DNA of 64,000 nucleotides from Marinactinospora thermotolerans DSM 45154. GTDB lineage: Bacteria; Actinomycetota; Actinomycetes; Streptosporangiales; Streptosporangiaceae. A program made the translations under genes and the position numbers. The stretch lies in contig NZ_FUWS01000017.1 in assembly GCF_900167435.1 (NCBI RefSeq), forward strand, positions 1 to 64,000. Direction: 5' to 3'. How positions within the stretch are numbered: the stretch's first letter is position 1; every line of letters begins with the position of its first letter. The notes beneath the pieces are model-generated. The model saw only the letters and a list, made by a program, of their open reading frames with translations. It was not told the origin of the DNA and did no database searches. This document shows, in pieces, positions 25,148 through 32,738 of this stretch.

Positions 25148-25866
25148 GGTCTCCCCTGCCTCGGGTCCGTCGGGAACGCGCCCCCGGGGCCGGCGGGCGC
25201 GGAATCTGGGTCGTGCGGGGCGCCCCCGCGCAGGTATTGCAGGACCGCCAGTACGCGGCGGTGCTCGTGGTCGTCGTGGCCCAGGTCGAGTTTGGTGAAG
25301 ATGGCCCTGATGTGTTTCTCGACGGCGCGCTCCGAGACGAAGAGCCGGGCCGCGACGCCGGCGTTGTTGAGTCCCTCGGCCATCGCGGCCAGCACCTCGC
25401 CCTCGCGCGGGCTGAGCCGGTCGAGGGCGCTGTCCCGGTTACGGCTGAGCAGCTGTGCCACCACCTCCGGGTCGATGGCCGCGCCTCCCGAGGCGACGCG
25501 GCGCAGGGTCACGACGAACTCCTCGATGTCGGCGACCCTGTCCTTGAGCAGGTAGCCGATCCGGCCGGAGCCGCCGCCCAGTAGTTCGGCGGCGTAGCGT
25601 TCGACCACGTGCTGGGAGAGCATCACCACCGCCACCCCGGGATGCTCGCGGCGGATGCGGACCGCGGCGTGCATGCCCTCCTCGGAGTAGGTGGGGGGCA
25701 TCCGGATGTCGACGATGCACAGGTCCACGTCGGGGTGCCGCTCGACGGCGGCGAGCAGTTCCTCGGCGTCCCCCACGGCGGTGACGACCTCGATCCCCTC
25801 GTCCTCCAGGAGCTTGACCATGCCGCTGCGCAGCAGCACGGAGTCCTCCGCGACGATGACGCGCAC
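25144..25866 (-). CDS. NarL/LuxR-family response regulator
   Basis: A 240-residue two-domain regulator. The receiver domain (residues 1-120) has the acidic pocket AEDS and phospho-acceptor Asp53 in CIVDIRMPP. The C-terminal LuxR helix-turn-helix reads LSPREGEVLAAMAEGLNNAGVAARLFVSERAVEKHIRAIF. Start GTG 25866 follows GGGAGG and lies two bases after the kinase stop. It is the partner of the kinase, and it also overlaps the downstream DUF4097 gene, making a three-gene coupled unit. Confidence 0.93.
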   Translation of the reverse strand: MRVIVAEDSVLLRSGMVKLLEDEGIEVVTAVGDAEELLAAVERHPDVDLCIVDIRMPPTYSEEGMHAAVRIRREHPGVAVVMLSQHVVERYAAELLGGGSGRIGYLLKDRVADIEEFVVTLRRVASGGAAIDPEVVAQLLSRNRDSALDRLSPREGEVLAAMAEGLNNAGVAARLFVSERAVEKHIRAIFTKLDLGHDDHEHRRVLAVLQYLRGGAPHDPDSAPAGPGGAFPTDPRQGRP

Positions 25867-25868
25867 GT

Positions 25869-27233
25869 CTATGCCTCCCAGGGGATGTCGGCGGTGAGGA
25901 CGGTCCCTCCGCCCTCGGGGCTGTCGACGCTCAGCGCGCCGTCGACCGCGTCGACCCGGTCCCACAGGCCGTACAGCCCGGTCCCGCGGTCGGGGTCGGC
26001 GCCGCCCCGCCCGTCGTCGGTGACGGTGAGCCGCAGCAGGTCGCCGGCGCGCCGGCGCACGCGCTCGGCGCGGACCGTGATTGTGGACGCGTCCGCGTGC
26101 TTGGCGACGTTGGTGAGCGCCTCGCAGGCGACGTAGTAGGCGACCCCCTCGGCGCGCGCCGAGGGGCGGGTGGGCAGATCGACCTCGACCCGCACCGGGA
26201 TCGGGCAGCGCCCGGCGGCCACGGGCAGGGCGGCCTCCAGCCCGTGGTCGGTGAGGACCCTGGGGTGCAGGCCGCGCGCGACCTCGCGCAGTTCGGCCAT
26301 GACGGCCTTGGTCTCCTGGCGCGCCTCTTCGACCAGGGCCCGCGCCTGGTCGGGGTCGCGGTCGAACTTGGCCCGCGCCCGGGTCAGCGTCATGGTGACG
26401 GCGAGCAGCCGTTGCTGGGCGCCGTCGTGGAGGTCGCGTTCGATGCGGCGGCGTTCGGCTTCGGCGGCGTCGACCATCCGCAGCCGGCTGTCGCGCAGCT
26501 GGAGCAGGCGGCGGCGCACCCGCGCCTCGGGGGCGTCGAAGAGCGGACTGCGGACGACCAGGTTCTCCAGGTCCACCAGCGCCGGGGCGACCCGCACGCC
26601 GACGAACGCGGCCGCCGGGCCGACGACGAGGACGGCGAGCGGGCCGGTGATCAGGGGGTCGCCGAGGGCCGTCGCCAGGGAGTCGTACACCACCGCGTAG
26701 CCGACGCCCATGAGGGCGCCCAGCGTCGCGCCGGTCCCGTAGGCGGCCAGGCCGAGCGCGAGCGCCCCCGCGGCCAGCCCGTAGGCGCCGATGACGGTGC
26801 TGTGCAGGACGCACGACCACGCCTCGCGGCCGTAGAGGAGGACCAGCCATCGCCAGGGGGCGACCGGCGTGGGCGAGAGGGGCTCGGTGACGACGGGAAG
26901 CGGCGTGTCGCCCAGGCGGACCCGCTGGATCCAGCGGTTGATCCGGGCCAGCAGAGTGGCGGCGGGGGCCAGGACCCCGCCCCACAACATGAGGATGTTG
27001 GCCAGGATCCCCCAGCGCCACTCTCCGCCGGGCGGGGCGAACAGCTCGCGGGAGAACATGTCGGCGCCGACCAGGAGCAGCAGCGCGGGAAACAGGTAGA
27101 GCAGGGACAGCGCCAGCGAGGTGAGCAGGTGCAGCACCGCGACGAGCCGCTCGCGGGGGGACCGGTGCGCCGTGATCCCGTCGAACACCGGTTTCAGCCA
27201 CGTCATGGCCGTCACCGGTCGCGTGGTCGCCAT
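25869..27233 (-). CDS. HisKA_3 sensor histidine kinase
   Basis: A 454-residue kinase with six or so membrane segments in two groups (residues 30-100 and 130-215), then a HisKA_3 dimerisation motif ERRRIERDLHDGAQQRLL with phospho-His269. An ATPase domain follows with the N box YYVACEALTNVAKHA and a G box TDDGRGGADPDRGTGLYGL. The membrane part has only short external loops, so the stimulus is probably sensed in or at the membrane. DUF4097-type partners are common in envelope-stress circuits. Confidence 0.92.
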   Translation of the reverse strand: MATTRPVTAMTWLKPVFDGITAHRSPRERLVAVLHLLTSLALSLLYLFPALLLLVGADMFSRELFAPPGGEWRWGILANILMLWGGVLAPAATLLARINRWIQRVRLGDTPLPVVTEPLSPTPVAPWRWLVLLYGREAWSCVLHSTVIGAYGLAAGALALGLAAYGTGATLGALMGVGYAVVYDSLATALGDPLITGPLAVLVVGPAAAFVGVRVAPALVDLENLVVRSPLFDAPEARVRRRLLQLRDSRLRMVDAAEAERRRIERDLHDGAQQRLLAVTMTLTRARAKFDRDPDQARALVEEARQETKAVMAELREVARGLHPRVLTDHGLEAALPVAAGRCPIPVRVEVDLPTRPSARAEGVAYYVACEALTNVAKHADASTITVRAERVRRRAGDLLRLTVTDDGRGGADPDRGTGLYGLWDRVDAVDGALSVDSPEGGGTVLTADIPWEA

Positions 27234-27426
27234 GCGCCCCGTCCTCCCTCCGATCCTCCTCCACGTTAGGTCTTCGGTGGAAGGACGGCGATGACACGAC
27301 CACGTGGAGGCGGAGTAGTGCTGGCACGACCCCGAGGTGACATGGCGTGACGTGCGGCGTTCGCTGGGAGCCGGTGCCCGTCCGCGTCACGGGGACGCCC
27401 TGGGCACACGCGAGGGCTTTTCCCCC

Positions 27427-27455
27427 TTTCCATAGGCATCTGCGAGGGATACGTT
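27427..27455 (+). promoter_or_regulatory. Promoter of the molybdate operon, likely leaderless
   Basis: TTTCCA (27427-27432), 17 bases, TACGTT (27450-27455). A start 6-7 bases later falls on the GTG at 27462, which lacks a ribosome site. The predicted mRNA would begin with its start codon. Confidence 0.5.
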
Positions 27456-27461
27456 TGCCTC

Positions 27462-27872
27462 GTGCCGAATTTCCGTATCAGCGAGGTCGCCGAACTCGTC
27501 GGCGTGAGCGGTGACACGGTCCGCCGCTGGGTGGACTCCGGGCGCCTGTCCGCCGTGCGCGACGAACACGGGCACCGGCTCGTCGACGGCGCCGCCCTGG
27601 CCGCCTTCATGCGTGAGGGCGCGGACGAGGATCCGGCCCGGCGCTCCTCCTCCGCGCGCAACCGCTTCCGCGGTCTGGTGACGGACGTGCGCCGGGACGG
27701 GGTCATGGCGCACGTGGAGATCCAGGCCGGCCCTCACCGGGTGGTGTCGCTCATGAGCCGTGAGGCGGCCGACGAGTTGGGGTTGGAGGTGGGGGCCCCG
27801 GCCACCGCGATCGTCAAGTCGACCGCCGTCATCGTGGAAACCGGCTCGTCCTCGGGAGCGCGCCATGCCTGA
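27462..27872 (+). CDS. HTH-TOBE molybdate-binding regulator
   Basis: A 136-residue protein. Residues 1-55 are a MerR/excisionase-type HTH (ISEVAELVGVSGDTVRRWVDSGRLSAVRDEHGHR). Residues 65-130 are a single TOBE/Mop domain (RNRFRGLVTDVRRDGVMAHVEIQAG, IVKSTAVIVE), which binds molybdate or tungstate oxyanion. It overlaps modA by 8 bases, so it heads the operon. It is presumably a compact ModE-like one-component sensor of intracellular molybdate. Confidence 0.88.
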   Translation: MPNFRISEVAELVGVSGDTVRRWVDSGRLSAVRDEHGHRLVDGAALAAFMREGADEDPARRSSSARNRFRGLVTDVRRDGVMAHVEIQAGPHRVVSLMSREAADELGLEVGAPATAIVKSTAVIVETGSSSGARHA

Positions 27873-28674
27873 CCGCTCCGGCTCCCCCGCCCCTGGCCGC
27901 CGCGCGGCGCTCGCCGCCGCCCTCCTGCTGTCCGTGGTGGCGGCCTGCGCCCCGGTCGAGGAGGGCGCGGACGGCGCCACCTCAACGGACGCCTCCGCCG
28001 AGCGCACGCTGACGGTGTTCGCGGCGGCGTCGTTGACCGGCTCCTTCGAGGAACTGGCCGAACGGTTCGAGGACGGCCACGCCGGCACCCGCGTCGAGTT
28101 CAACTTCGCCGGCAGCTCCGACCTGGCCGCGCAGATCGCCGCGGGGGCGCCCGCCGACGTGTTCGCCTCCGCGAACACGTCCACCATGCGGCGCGCCGTC
28201 GAGACCGGCGCCATCGCGGGAGAACCGGAGGTCTTCGCCCGTAACGTCATGGAGATCGCCGTCCCCGCGGGCAACCCCGCCCGGATCGAGGACCTGGACG
28301 ACCTGGCGCGCGCGGACGTGAAGGTCGCCCTCTGCGCGGAGGAGGTGCCCTGCGGCACCGCGGCGCGCACCGCCCTGGAGGAGGCCGGGGTGCAGGTCGA
28401 CCCGGTCACCCTGGAACAGGACGTCAAGGCGGCGTTGACCAAGGTCCGCCTGAACGAGGTGGACGCGGCACTGGTGTACCGGACCGACGTGCGGGAGGCC
28501 GGCGACGCGGTCGAGGGGATCTCCTTCCCCGAAGCGCGGTCCGCCGTCAACGACTACCCGATCGCGGTCGTGGCCGAGTCCGCCCAGGCCGACCTCGCCG
28601 AGGCGTGGGTGGGGCTGGTGACCTCCGACGAAGGGCGCGCGGTCCTCCTCGACGCGGGGTTCCAGGCACCGTGA
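27865..28674 (+). CDS. modA: Molybdate ABC transporter substrate-binding lipoprotein
   Basis: A 269-residue lipoprotein with a basic start, hydrophobic core and lipobox VVAAC (Cys28). The mature part has ModA features: LTVFAAASLTGSFEELAERFE, FNFAGSSDLAAQIAAGAPADVFASAN, and VDAALVYRTDV. It captures molybdate outside the membrane for ModBC. It overlaps its regulator upstream and modB downstream (GTGA). Confidence 0.94.
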   Translation: MPDRSGSPAPGRRAALAAALLLSVVAACAPVEEGADGATSTDASAERTLTVFAAASLTGSFEELAERFEDGHAGTRVEFNFAGSSDLAAQIAAGAPADVFASANTSTMRRAVETGAIAGEPEVFARNVMEIAVPAGNPARIEDLDDLARADVKVALCAEEVPCGTAARTALEEAGVQVDPVTLEQDVKAALTKVRLNEVDAALVYRTDVREAGDAVEGISFPEARSAVNDYPIAVVAESAQADLAEAWVGLVTSDEGRAVLLDAGFQAP

Positions 28675-29504
28675 CCGGGACGGGCCCGACGTCCGGACCG
28701 CCGCGCCGGGGGCGGCCGGCGGCCCGACGGCGCTTCCCCTGGCTCCTGGCGGTACCGGCGGCGCTGGGGTTCGCGTTCCTGATCCTGCCGTTCCTGGGGC
28801 TGCTGGCGCGCACCCCGTGGTCCACGCTCGGCACGCGCCTGCTGATGCCCGAGGTCCGCGACGCCCTGCTGCTGTCGTTGGGGACGGCGACCGTGACGAC
28901 GGCGATCGCGCTGGTGCTGGGGGTGCCCTTGGCCTGGCTGCTGGCGCGGACCGAGTTTCCCGGGCGGGGGATCGTGCGCGCCTTGGTGACGGTCCCCCTG
29001 GTCATTCCTCCGGTGGTGGGCGGTGTGGCGCTGCTGCTCGCCCTCGGCCGCAACGGCGTCGTCGGCCGTCCCCTCTACGAGTGGACGGGCTACTCCCTGC
29101 CCTTCACCACGGCGGCGGTCGTGGTGGCGCAGCTGTTCGTCGCCATGCCGTTCCTGGTCATCAGCGTCGAGGGGGCGTTGCGCGGCGCGGATCGGCGCTA
29201 CGAGGAGGCGGCGGCGACATTGGGCGCGTCGCGCGCGACGATCTTTCGGCGGGTGACCCTGCCGATGGTCGGGCCGGGCGTGCTGGCGGGCGCCGTGCTG
29301 TGCTGGTCGCGGGCGCTCGGCGAGTTCGGGGCGACGATCATGTTCGCCGGCAACTTCCCGGGCCGCACCCAGACCATGCCCCTCGCGGTCTACCTGGCGA
29401 TGCAGCAGAGCCCCGAGGGCGCGGTCGTGCTCAGCCTGGTCCTGCTGGTGGTGTCGCTGGCGATCCTGATCGGGTTGCGCGACCGCTGGGTGGGCACGCC
29501 GTGA
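28671..29504 (+). CDS. modB: Molybdate ABC transporter permease
   Basis: A 277-residue permease with about six membrane segments. The EAA loop EEAAATLGASRATIFRRVTLPMV contacts ModC. The ModB-type ending ALGEFGATIMFAGNFPGRTQTMPLAVY is diagnostic. GTG 28671 overlaps the modA stop; the first 22 residues are a basic cytoplasmic tail. Confidence 0.95.
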   Translation: MTGTGPTSGPPRRGRPAARRRFPWLLAVPAALGFAFLILPFLGLLARTPWSTLGTRLLMPEVRDALLLSLGTATVTTAIALVLGVPLAWLLARTEFPGRGIVRALVTVPLVIPPVVGGVALLLALGRNGVVGRPLYEWTGYSLPFTTAAVVVAQLFVAMPFLVISVEGALRGADRRYEEAAATLGASRATIFRRVTLPMVGPGVLAGAVLCWSRALGEFGATIMFAGNFPGRTQTMPLAVYLAMQQSPEGAVVLSLVLLVVSLAILIGLRDRWVGTP

Positions 29505-30559
29505 GGCCCGACGCCGCCCTGTCGGCCCGCCTGGTCGTGGAGCGCGCGGGTTTCCGCCTGGACGCCGGGCTGGAGGCGGACCCGGGGGAGGTGGTGGCCC
29601 TGCTGGGCCCCAACGGCGCGGGCAAGTCCACGGCGCTGCGGGCCCTGGCCGGGCTGGTCCCCCTGTCGTCGGGGCACGTCACCGTGGAGGGGACGGACCT
29701 GACCACCACCCCGACCGAGCACCGGCCGATCGGCATGGTCTTCCAGGACTACCTGCTGTTCGGCCACATGAGCGCGTTGGACAACGTCGCGTTCGGGCCG
29801 CGCTGTCAGGGGGTGGGCCGGGCCCGCGCACGCGCGTTGGCGGCCGACCTGCTCGACCGGTTCGGGCTGTCCGACCAGGCCCGGCTCCGGCCGCGCGAGC
29901 TGTCGGGCGGTCAGGCGCAACGGGTGGCGTTGGCCCGCGCGCTGGCGGCACGGCCGCGGCTCCTGCTCTTGGACGAGCCGCTGGCCGCGTTGGACGCGCA
30001 CACCCGTGTAGCGGTCCGCTCCCGCCTGCGCGGGGACCTGGCGGACTTCGACGGCGCGACCGTTCTCGTCACGCACGATCCGCTGGACGCGATGGTGCTG
30101 GCCGACCGGGTGACGGTCATCGAGAACGGCGCGGTCGTGCAGCAGGGCCGGCCCGCCGACATCGCCCGGCGTCCGCGTACCGCTTATGTGGCCCGGCTGG
30201 TCGGGCTGAACCTGTATCGGGGTGTCGCCTCGGGAACGCGGGTGGAGGTGCGGGTGGCCGACGGAGGGCCGGTCGAGGTGACGATCGCCGAAAGGCGGTA
30301 CGGCGACGTGTTCGTCGCCTTTGCTCCGCGCGCGGTGGCCCTGTATCGGGAGCGTCCTGGCGGTTCGCCGCGTAACGCCTGGCCGGCGCGGATCGACGGC
30401 GTCGAGCGTTTCGGCGACCAGGTCCGGGTGCACCTCGACGGCGATCTCCCCTTGAGCGCCGACGTCACCCCGGCGGCCCTGGCCGAACTGGGTCTGGGGG
30501 TCGGTGACCGGATCTGGGCGGGGGTCAAGGCGATGGAGATCGCGGCATATCAAGCCTGA
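29501..30559 (+). CDS. modC: Molybdate ABC transporter ATP-binding protein
   Basis: A 352-residue ATPase. Walker A GPNGAGKST at about residues 35-43, signature LSGGQAQR, Walker B LLLLDEPLAALD and the switch His in VTHDP. A C-terminal TOBE/Mop domain (about residues 285-350) may sense molybdate and lock the transporter when Mo is plentiful, as shown for some ModC proteins. It overlaps modB by 4 bases. Imported Mo would feed the BisC-type enzyme here and others. Confidence 0.94.
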   Translation: MRPDAALSARLVVERAGFRLDAGLEADPGEVVALLGPNGAGKSTALRALAGLVPLSSGHVTVEGTDLTTTPTEHRPIGMVFQDYLLFGHMSALDNVAFGPRCQGVGRARARALAADLLDRFGLSDQARLRPRELSGGQAQRVALARALAARPRLLLLDEPLAALDAHTRVAVRSRLRGDLADFDGATVLVTHDPLDAMVLADRVTVIENGAVVQQGRPADIARRPRTAYVARLVGLNLYRGVASGTRVEVRVADGGPVEVTIAERRYGDVFVAFAPRAVALYRERPGGSPRNAWPARIDGVERFGDQVRVHLDGDLPLSADVTPAALAELGLGVGDRIWAGVKAMEIAAYQA

Positions 30560-30620
30560 ATCGCCCACCAGTCCACTTTTCACCGTAAAAGACCGGCCAT
30601 AGAACCGCGTGTCGATGCGC

Positions 30621-30665
30621 TTCTGATCACGGGAGGGCTGGGGTACGCTTCCCGCGAGTGATCAC
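30621..30665 (+). promoter_or_regulatory. Promoter flanked by two TGATCAC repeats
   Basis: TTCTGA (30621-30626), 17 bases, TACGCT (30644-30649) would start transcription near 30656. TGATCAC occurs at 30624-30630, overlapping the -35, and again at 30659-30665 just after the start, 35 bases apart. That arrangement could be a pair of regulator half-sites. Confidence 0.4.
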
Positions 30666-30703
30666 TCTACGCAACAATTCAGTTACATAGCGAGAGGAAC
30701 AGC

Positions 30704-31078
30704 ATGTCCCTGCAGCGCATCGTCGCGTCCGCTCTGCTCACCGCCGTCGCCGGCGCCTCCTTCGGCCTCCTGGGCGGCGCGCCCGCTTTCGCCGCGGAGG
30801 GCGCCCACACCTCCGACGGTTACTGCGCGAAGGCCGAGGAAGAGCGGAAGAAGGGCTACTGCGAGGAGAAGGACAAGGAGGAGGACAAGGACAAGGGCCA
30901 CCACGGTCACGGCAAGGAAGAGGACAAGGGCAAGGACAAGGGCCACCACGGCTACGACAAGGACAAGGCCGAACACGACAAGGACAAGGGCAAGGGCAAG
31001 GAAGACGACAAGAAGGGCAAGGACAAGGGCCACCACGGTTACGGCCACGACCACGACCACGAGCACAGCCACTCCTGA
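30704..31078 (+). CDS. Secreted Lys/Asp/His-rich repeat peptide
   Basis: A 124-residue protein. The first 30 residues are a classical signal peptide ending GGAPAFA. The mature part has two Cys (residues 41 and 53) followed by a highly charged tail built from DKDKG and KGHHG(H/Y) units and ending in a His-rich run (GHDHDHEHSHS). An exact 20-base direct repeat encodes the KDKGHHG unit three times. No known domain. His/Asp clusters suggest metal binding outside the cell, which is inference. The ribosome site is GAGAGGA. Confidence 0.72.
   Translation: MSLQRIVASALLTAVAGASFGLLGGAPAFAAEGAHTSDGYCAKAEEERKKGYCEEKDKEEDKDKGHHGHGKEEDKGKDKGHHGYDKDKAEHDKDKGKGKEDDKKGKDKGHHGYGHDHDHEHSHS
30887..31038 (+). 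repeat. Three exact 20-base direct repeats
   Basis: The same 20 bases, starting AAGGACAAGGGCC, occur at 30887-30906, 30932-30951 and 31019-31038. They encode KDKGHHG each time in the same frame. Such repeats can expand or contract by slippage. Confidence 0.85.
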
Positions 31079-31208
31079 GACACCCTGCCCCGGGGTACCG
31101 GCGGAAACTCCCCGGTGACGTCCGCGACGCCGCCGCACGCGGCCATCGATCCCTGAAAGACGGCTCGCACCGACGTCACGCCCATGAGCCCGGCCCCCAG
31201 CGCGCAAC

Positions 31209-31247
31209 GGCCCCGGTGCCGAGGTCGATGACCTCGGCACCGGGGCC
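31209..31247. terminator. First of two tandem hairpins, 18-bp perfect stem
   Basis: The arm at 31209-31226 (starting GGCCCCGGTGCC) pairs perfectly with 31230-31247 across a GAT loop. It lies between the secreted-peptide gene and the convergent SRPBCC gene. Confidence 0.8.
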
Positions 31248-31250
31248 GCC

Positions 31251-31281
31251 GCCGTCTGCGGTCCGCCGGACCGCAGACGGC
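31251..31281. terminator. Second tandem hairpin, 14-bp perfect stem
   Basis: GCCGTCTGCGGTCC (31251-31264) pairs with GGACCGCAGACGGC (31268-31281) across a GCC loop. Its last base is also the last base of the SRPBCC stop codon. Confidence 0.75.
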
Positions 31282-31715
31282 TAGTCGCCCTCGACGAGGC
31301 GCTTGAGACGCGGAAGGGTCCGTTCGATCCCGCGCGCGTTGCGCGCCGGAGCGCCGATCAGCTGGTAGACGAAGGCGCCGGCGTAGGAGTAGTCGAAGGT
31401 CTCGGTCACCAGCGTGCCGCCCTCCTCCAGCGGCTCCAGCCGCCAACGCCAACGGTGCGGTCCCGCGTGCCGCCAGGCGATGAGCCGCCCCTCCTCGAAC
31501 TCCACCACGCGGTTGGTCATGCGGTAGGGGAGCCCGAGCCGCATCTCCATCCCGAACGTGTCGTCGAGGGCGAGCCGTTGCGGGCCGTGCACCACGCCCT
31601 GCACACTGCCCGAACCGTCGAAACGGGGGTGCTGTCGGGGGTCGGCGAGGAGGTCGAAGATCTTCTCCGCCGGGGCATCGACCACGATGCTCCGCGAAAC
31701 CTGGTGTCTGGCCAT
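31281..31715 (-). CDS. SRPBCC-fold (START/polyketide cyclase-like) protein
   Basis: A 144-residue protein with the typical opening SRSIVVDAPAEKIFDLLADPRQHPRFDGSGSVQG and internal strands RWRWRLEPLEEGGTLVTETFDYS. These small helix-grip proteins bind hydrophobic ligands. No ligand or partner is evident. The start at ATG 31715 has GGAGAA upstream. Confidence 0.85.
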   Translation of the reverse strand: MARHQVSRSIVVDAPAEKIFDLLADPRQHPRFDGSGSVQGVVHGPQRLALDDTFGMEMRLGLPYRMTNRVVEFEEGRLIAWRHAGPHRWRWRLEPLEEGGTLVTETFDYSYAGAFVYQLIGAPARNARGIERTLPRLKRLVEGD

Positions 31716-31811
31716 GTCTGCACGTTCTCCGGTCGGTGCGTCCGGGACCGCGGGCCGGGCCCGGCTCGTCGCCACTCTATCGACGGCGATCCCGAGCGCC
31801 CCCACGCCCCG

Positions 31812-32738
31812 TCACTCCCGGGGACCGTACCGTTCGAGTCCGGCGAGCCCTCCTCCCGCCGCCGGAAGGTGCACCACCCAGAACGCCCCCTTCGCGAGTT
31901 CGGGATCGGCGGGCGGGGTGGTACCGGCCGTCGCCTCGGCCACCAGGTCGGGAACCAGCTCGCCGTGCGTGCAGACCAGCACGGGGGTGCGCCGCGCGAG
32001 GAGCGCCGCGAAGGCGGCGCGGGCCGCGGCGCGGTCGAACGGGTCGCGGGCATCGCCCGTCCCCACCGTGAACGCCGGCTCGCCCCGGACCGTCGCGGCG
32101 GTACGGGCCTGGTAGGGCCGGACCGTCTCGACGCAGCGCGACGCGGTCGAGGTGACGACGGGCGGCGCGCCGAAGGTCTCCAGCACCTCGGCCAGCCTCC
32201 GCGCGTCGTCCCGGCCGGTGTCGTCCAGGGGACGCCTGAGGTCGTCGCCGTCCCAGGCGCGCTTGTCGCCGGCCGAGGCGTGTCGGAGCAGGATGACGGG
32301 GACGGTCGCGCTGGGCCGGGCCGCGAGGTCGGCGAGGACCTCCCGCTCCGCCGCCGTCACCCGGTCGCGGGCCGCGGTCAACGGCGTCCAGACGGCCTCG
32401 CCGCCGCGCCCGACGACGGTGGGGCGGGCGGGCGGCGCCGCAGCCGACCACCACCTGACCGGAGCGGACCGCCCCAGCGAGACGGCGGGGGACAGCCTCG
32501 GCCCCAGGACCGGCCGGACCCCGGCCTGCTCGGCGAGCACCCGCGCCACGGCGGTGAGCGGGTGCTCGTGCCGGCCGGACGCGCCGCGCGGCAGCGCCCA
32601 TCCGCCGCGACCGGGACGGCGCACGAGCGCCACCTCGCGTTCGGCCGCGCCCGGACGCCACAGAACCGCGCCGACCTCGCGCGCGGGCGACGGGCGCGAA
32701 GCCGTCCCCGCCACGGCGGACCCGCGCGGATCACCCAT
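31812..32738 (-). CDS. MutT1-like Nudix + histidine phosphatase, Nudix box degenerate
   Basis: A 308-residue two-domain protein. Residues 18-140 form a Nudix domain, but its box reads [23 protein letters not shown], with REUxEE changed to RVLAEQ, so Mg-binding acids are missing. Residues 145-305 form a histidine phosphatase domain with intact [20 protein letters not shown] and CTHGELV. Mycobacterial MutT1 has the same architecture and the same ppk neighbour. The start codon lies inside the end of ppk (8-base overlap). The phosphatase half may be the active part. Confidence 0.85.
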   Translation of the reverse strand: MGDPRGSAVAGTASRPSPAREVGAVLWRPGAAEREVALVRRPGRGGWALPRGASGRHEHPLTAVARVLAEQAGVRPVLGPRLSPAVSLGRSAPVRWWSAAAPPARPTVVGRGGEAVWTPLTAARDRVTAAEREVLADLAARPSATVPVILLRHASAGDKRAWDGDDLRRPLDDTGRDDARRLAEVLETFGAPPVVTSTASRCVETVRPYQARTAATVRGEPAFTVGTGDARDPFDRAAARAAFAALLARRTPVLVCTHGELVPDLVAEATAGTTPPADPELAKGAFWVVHLPAAGGGLAGLERYGPRE

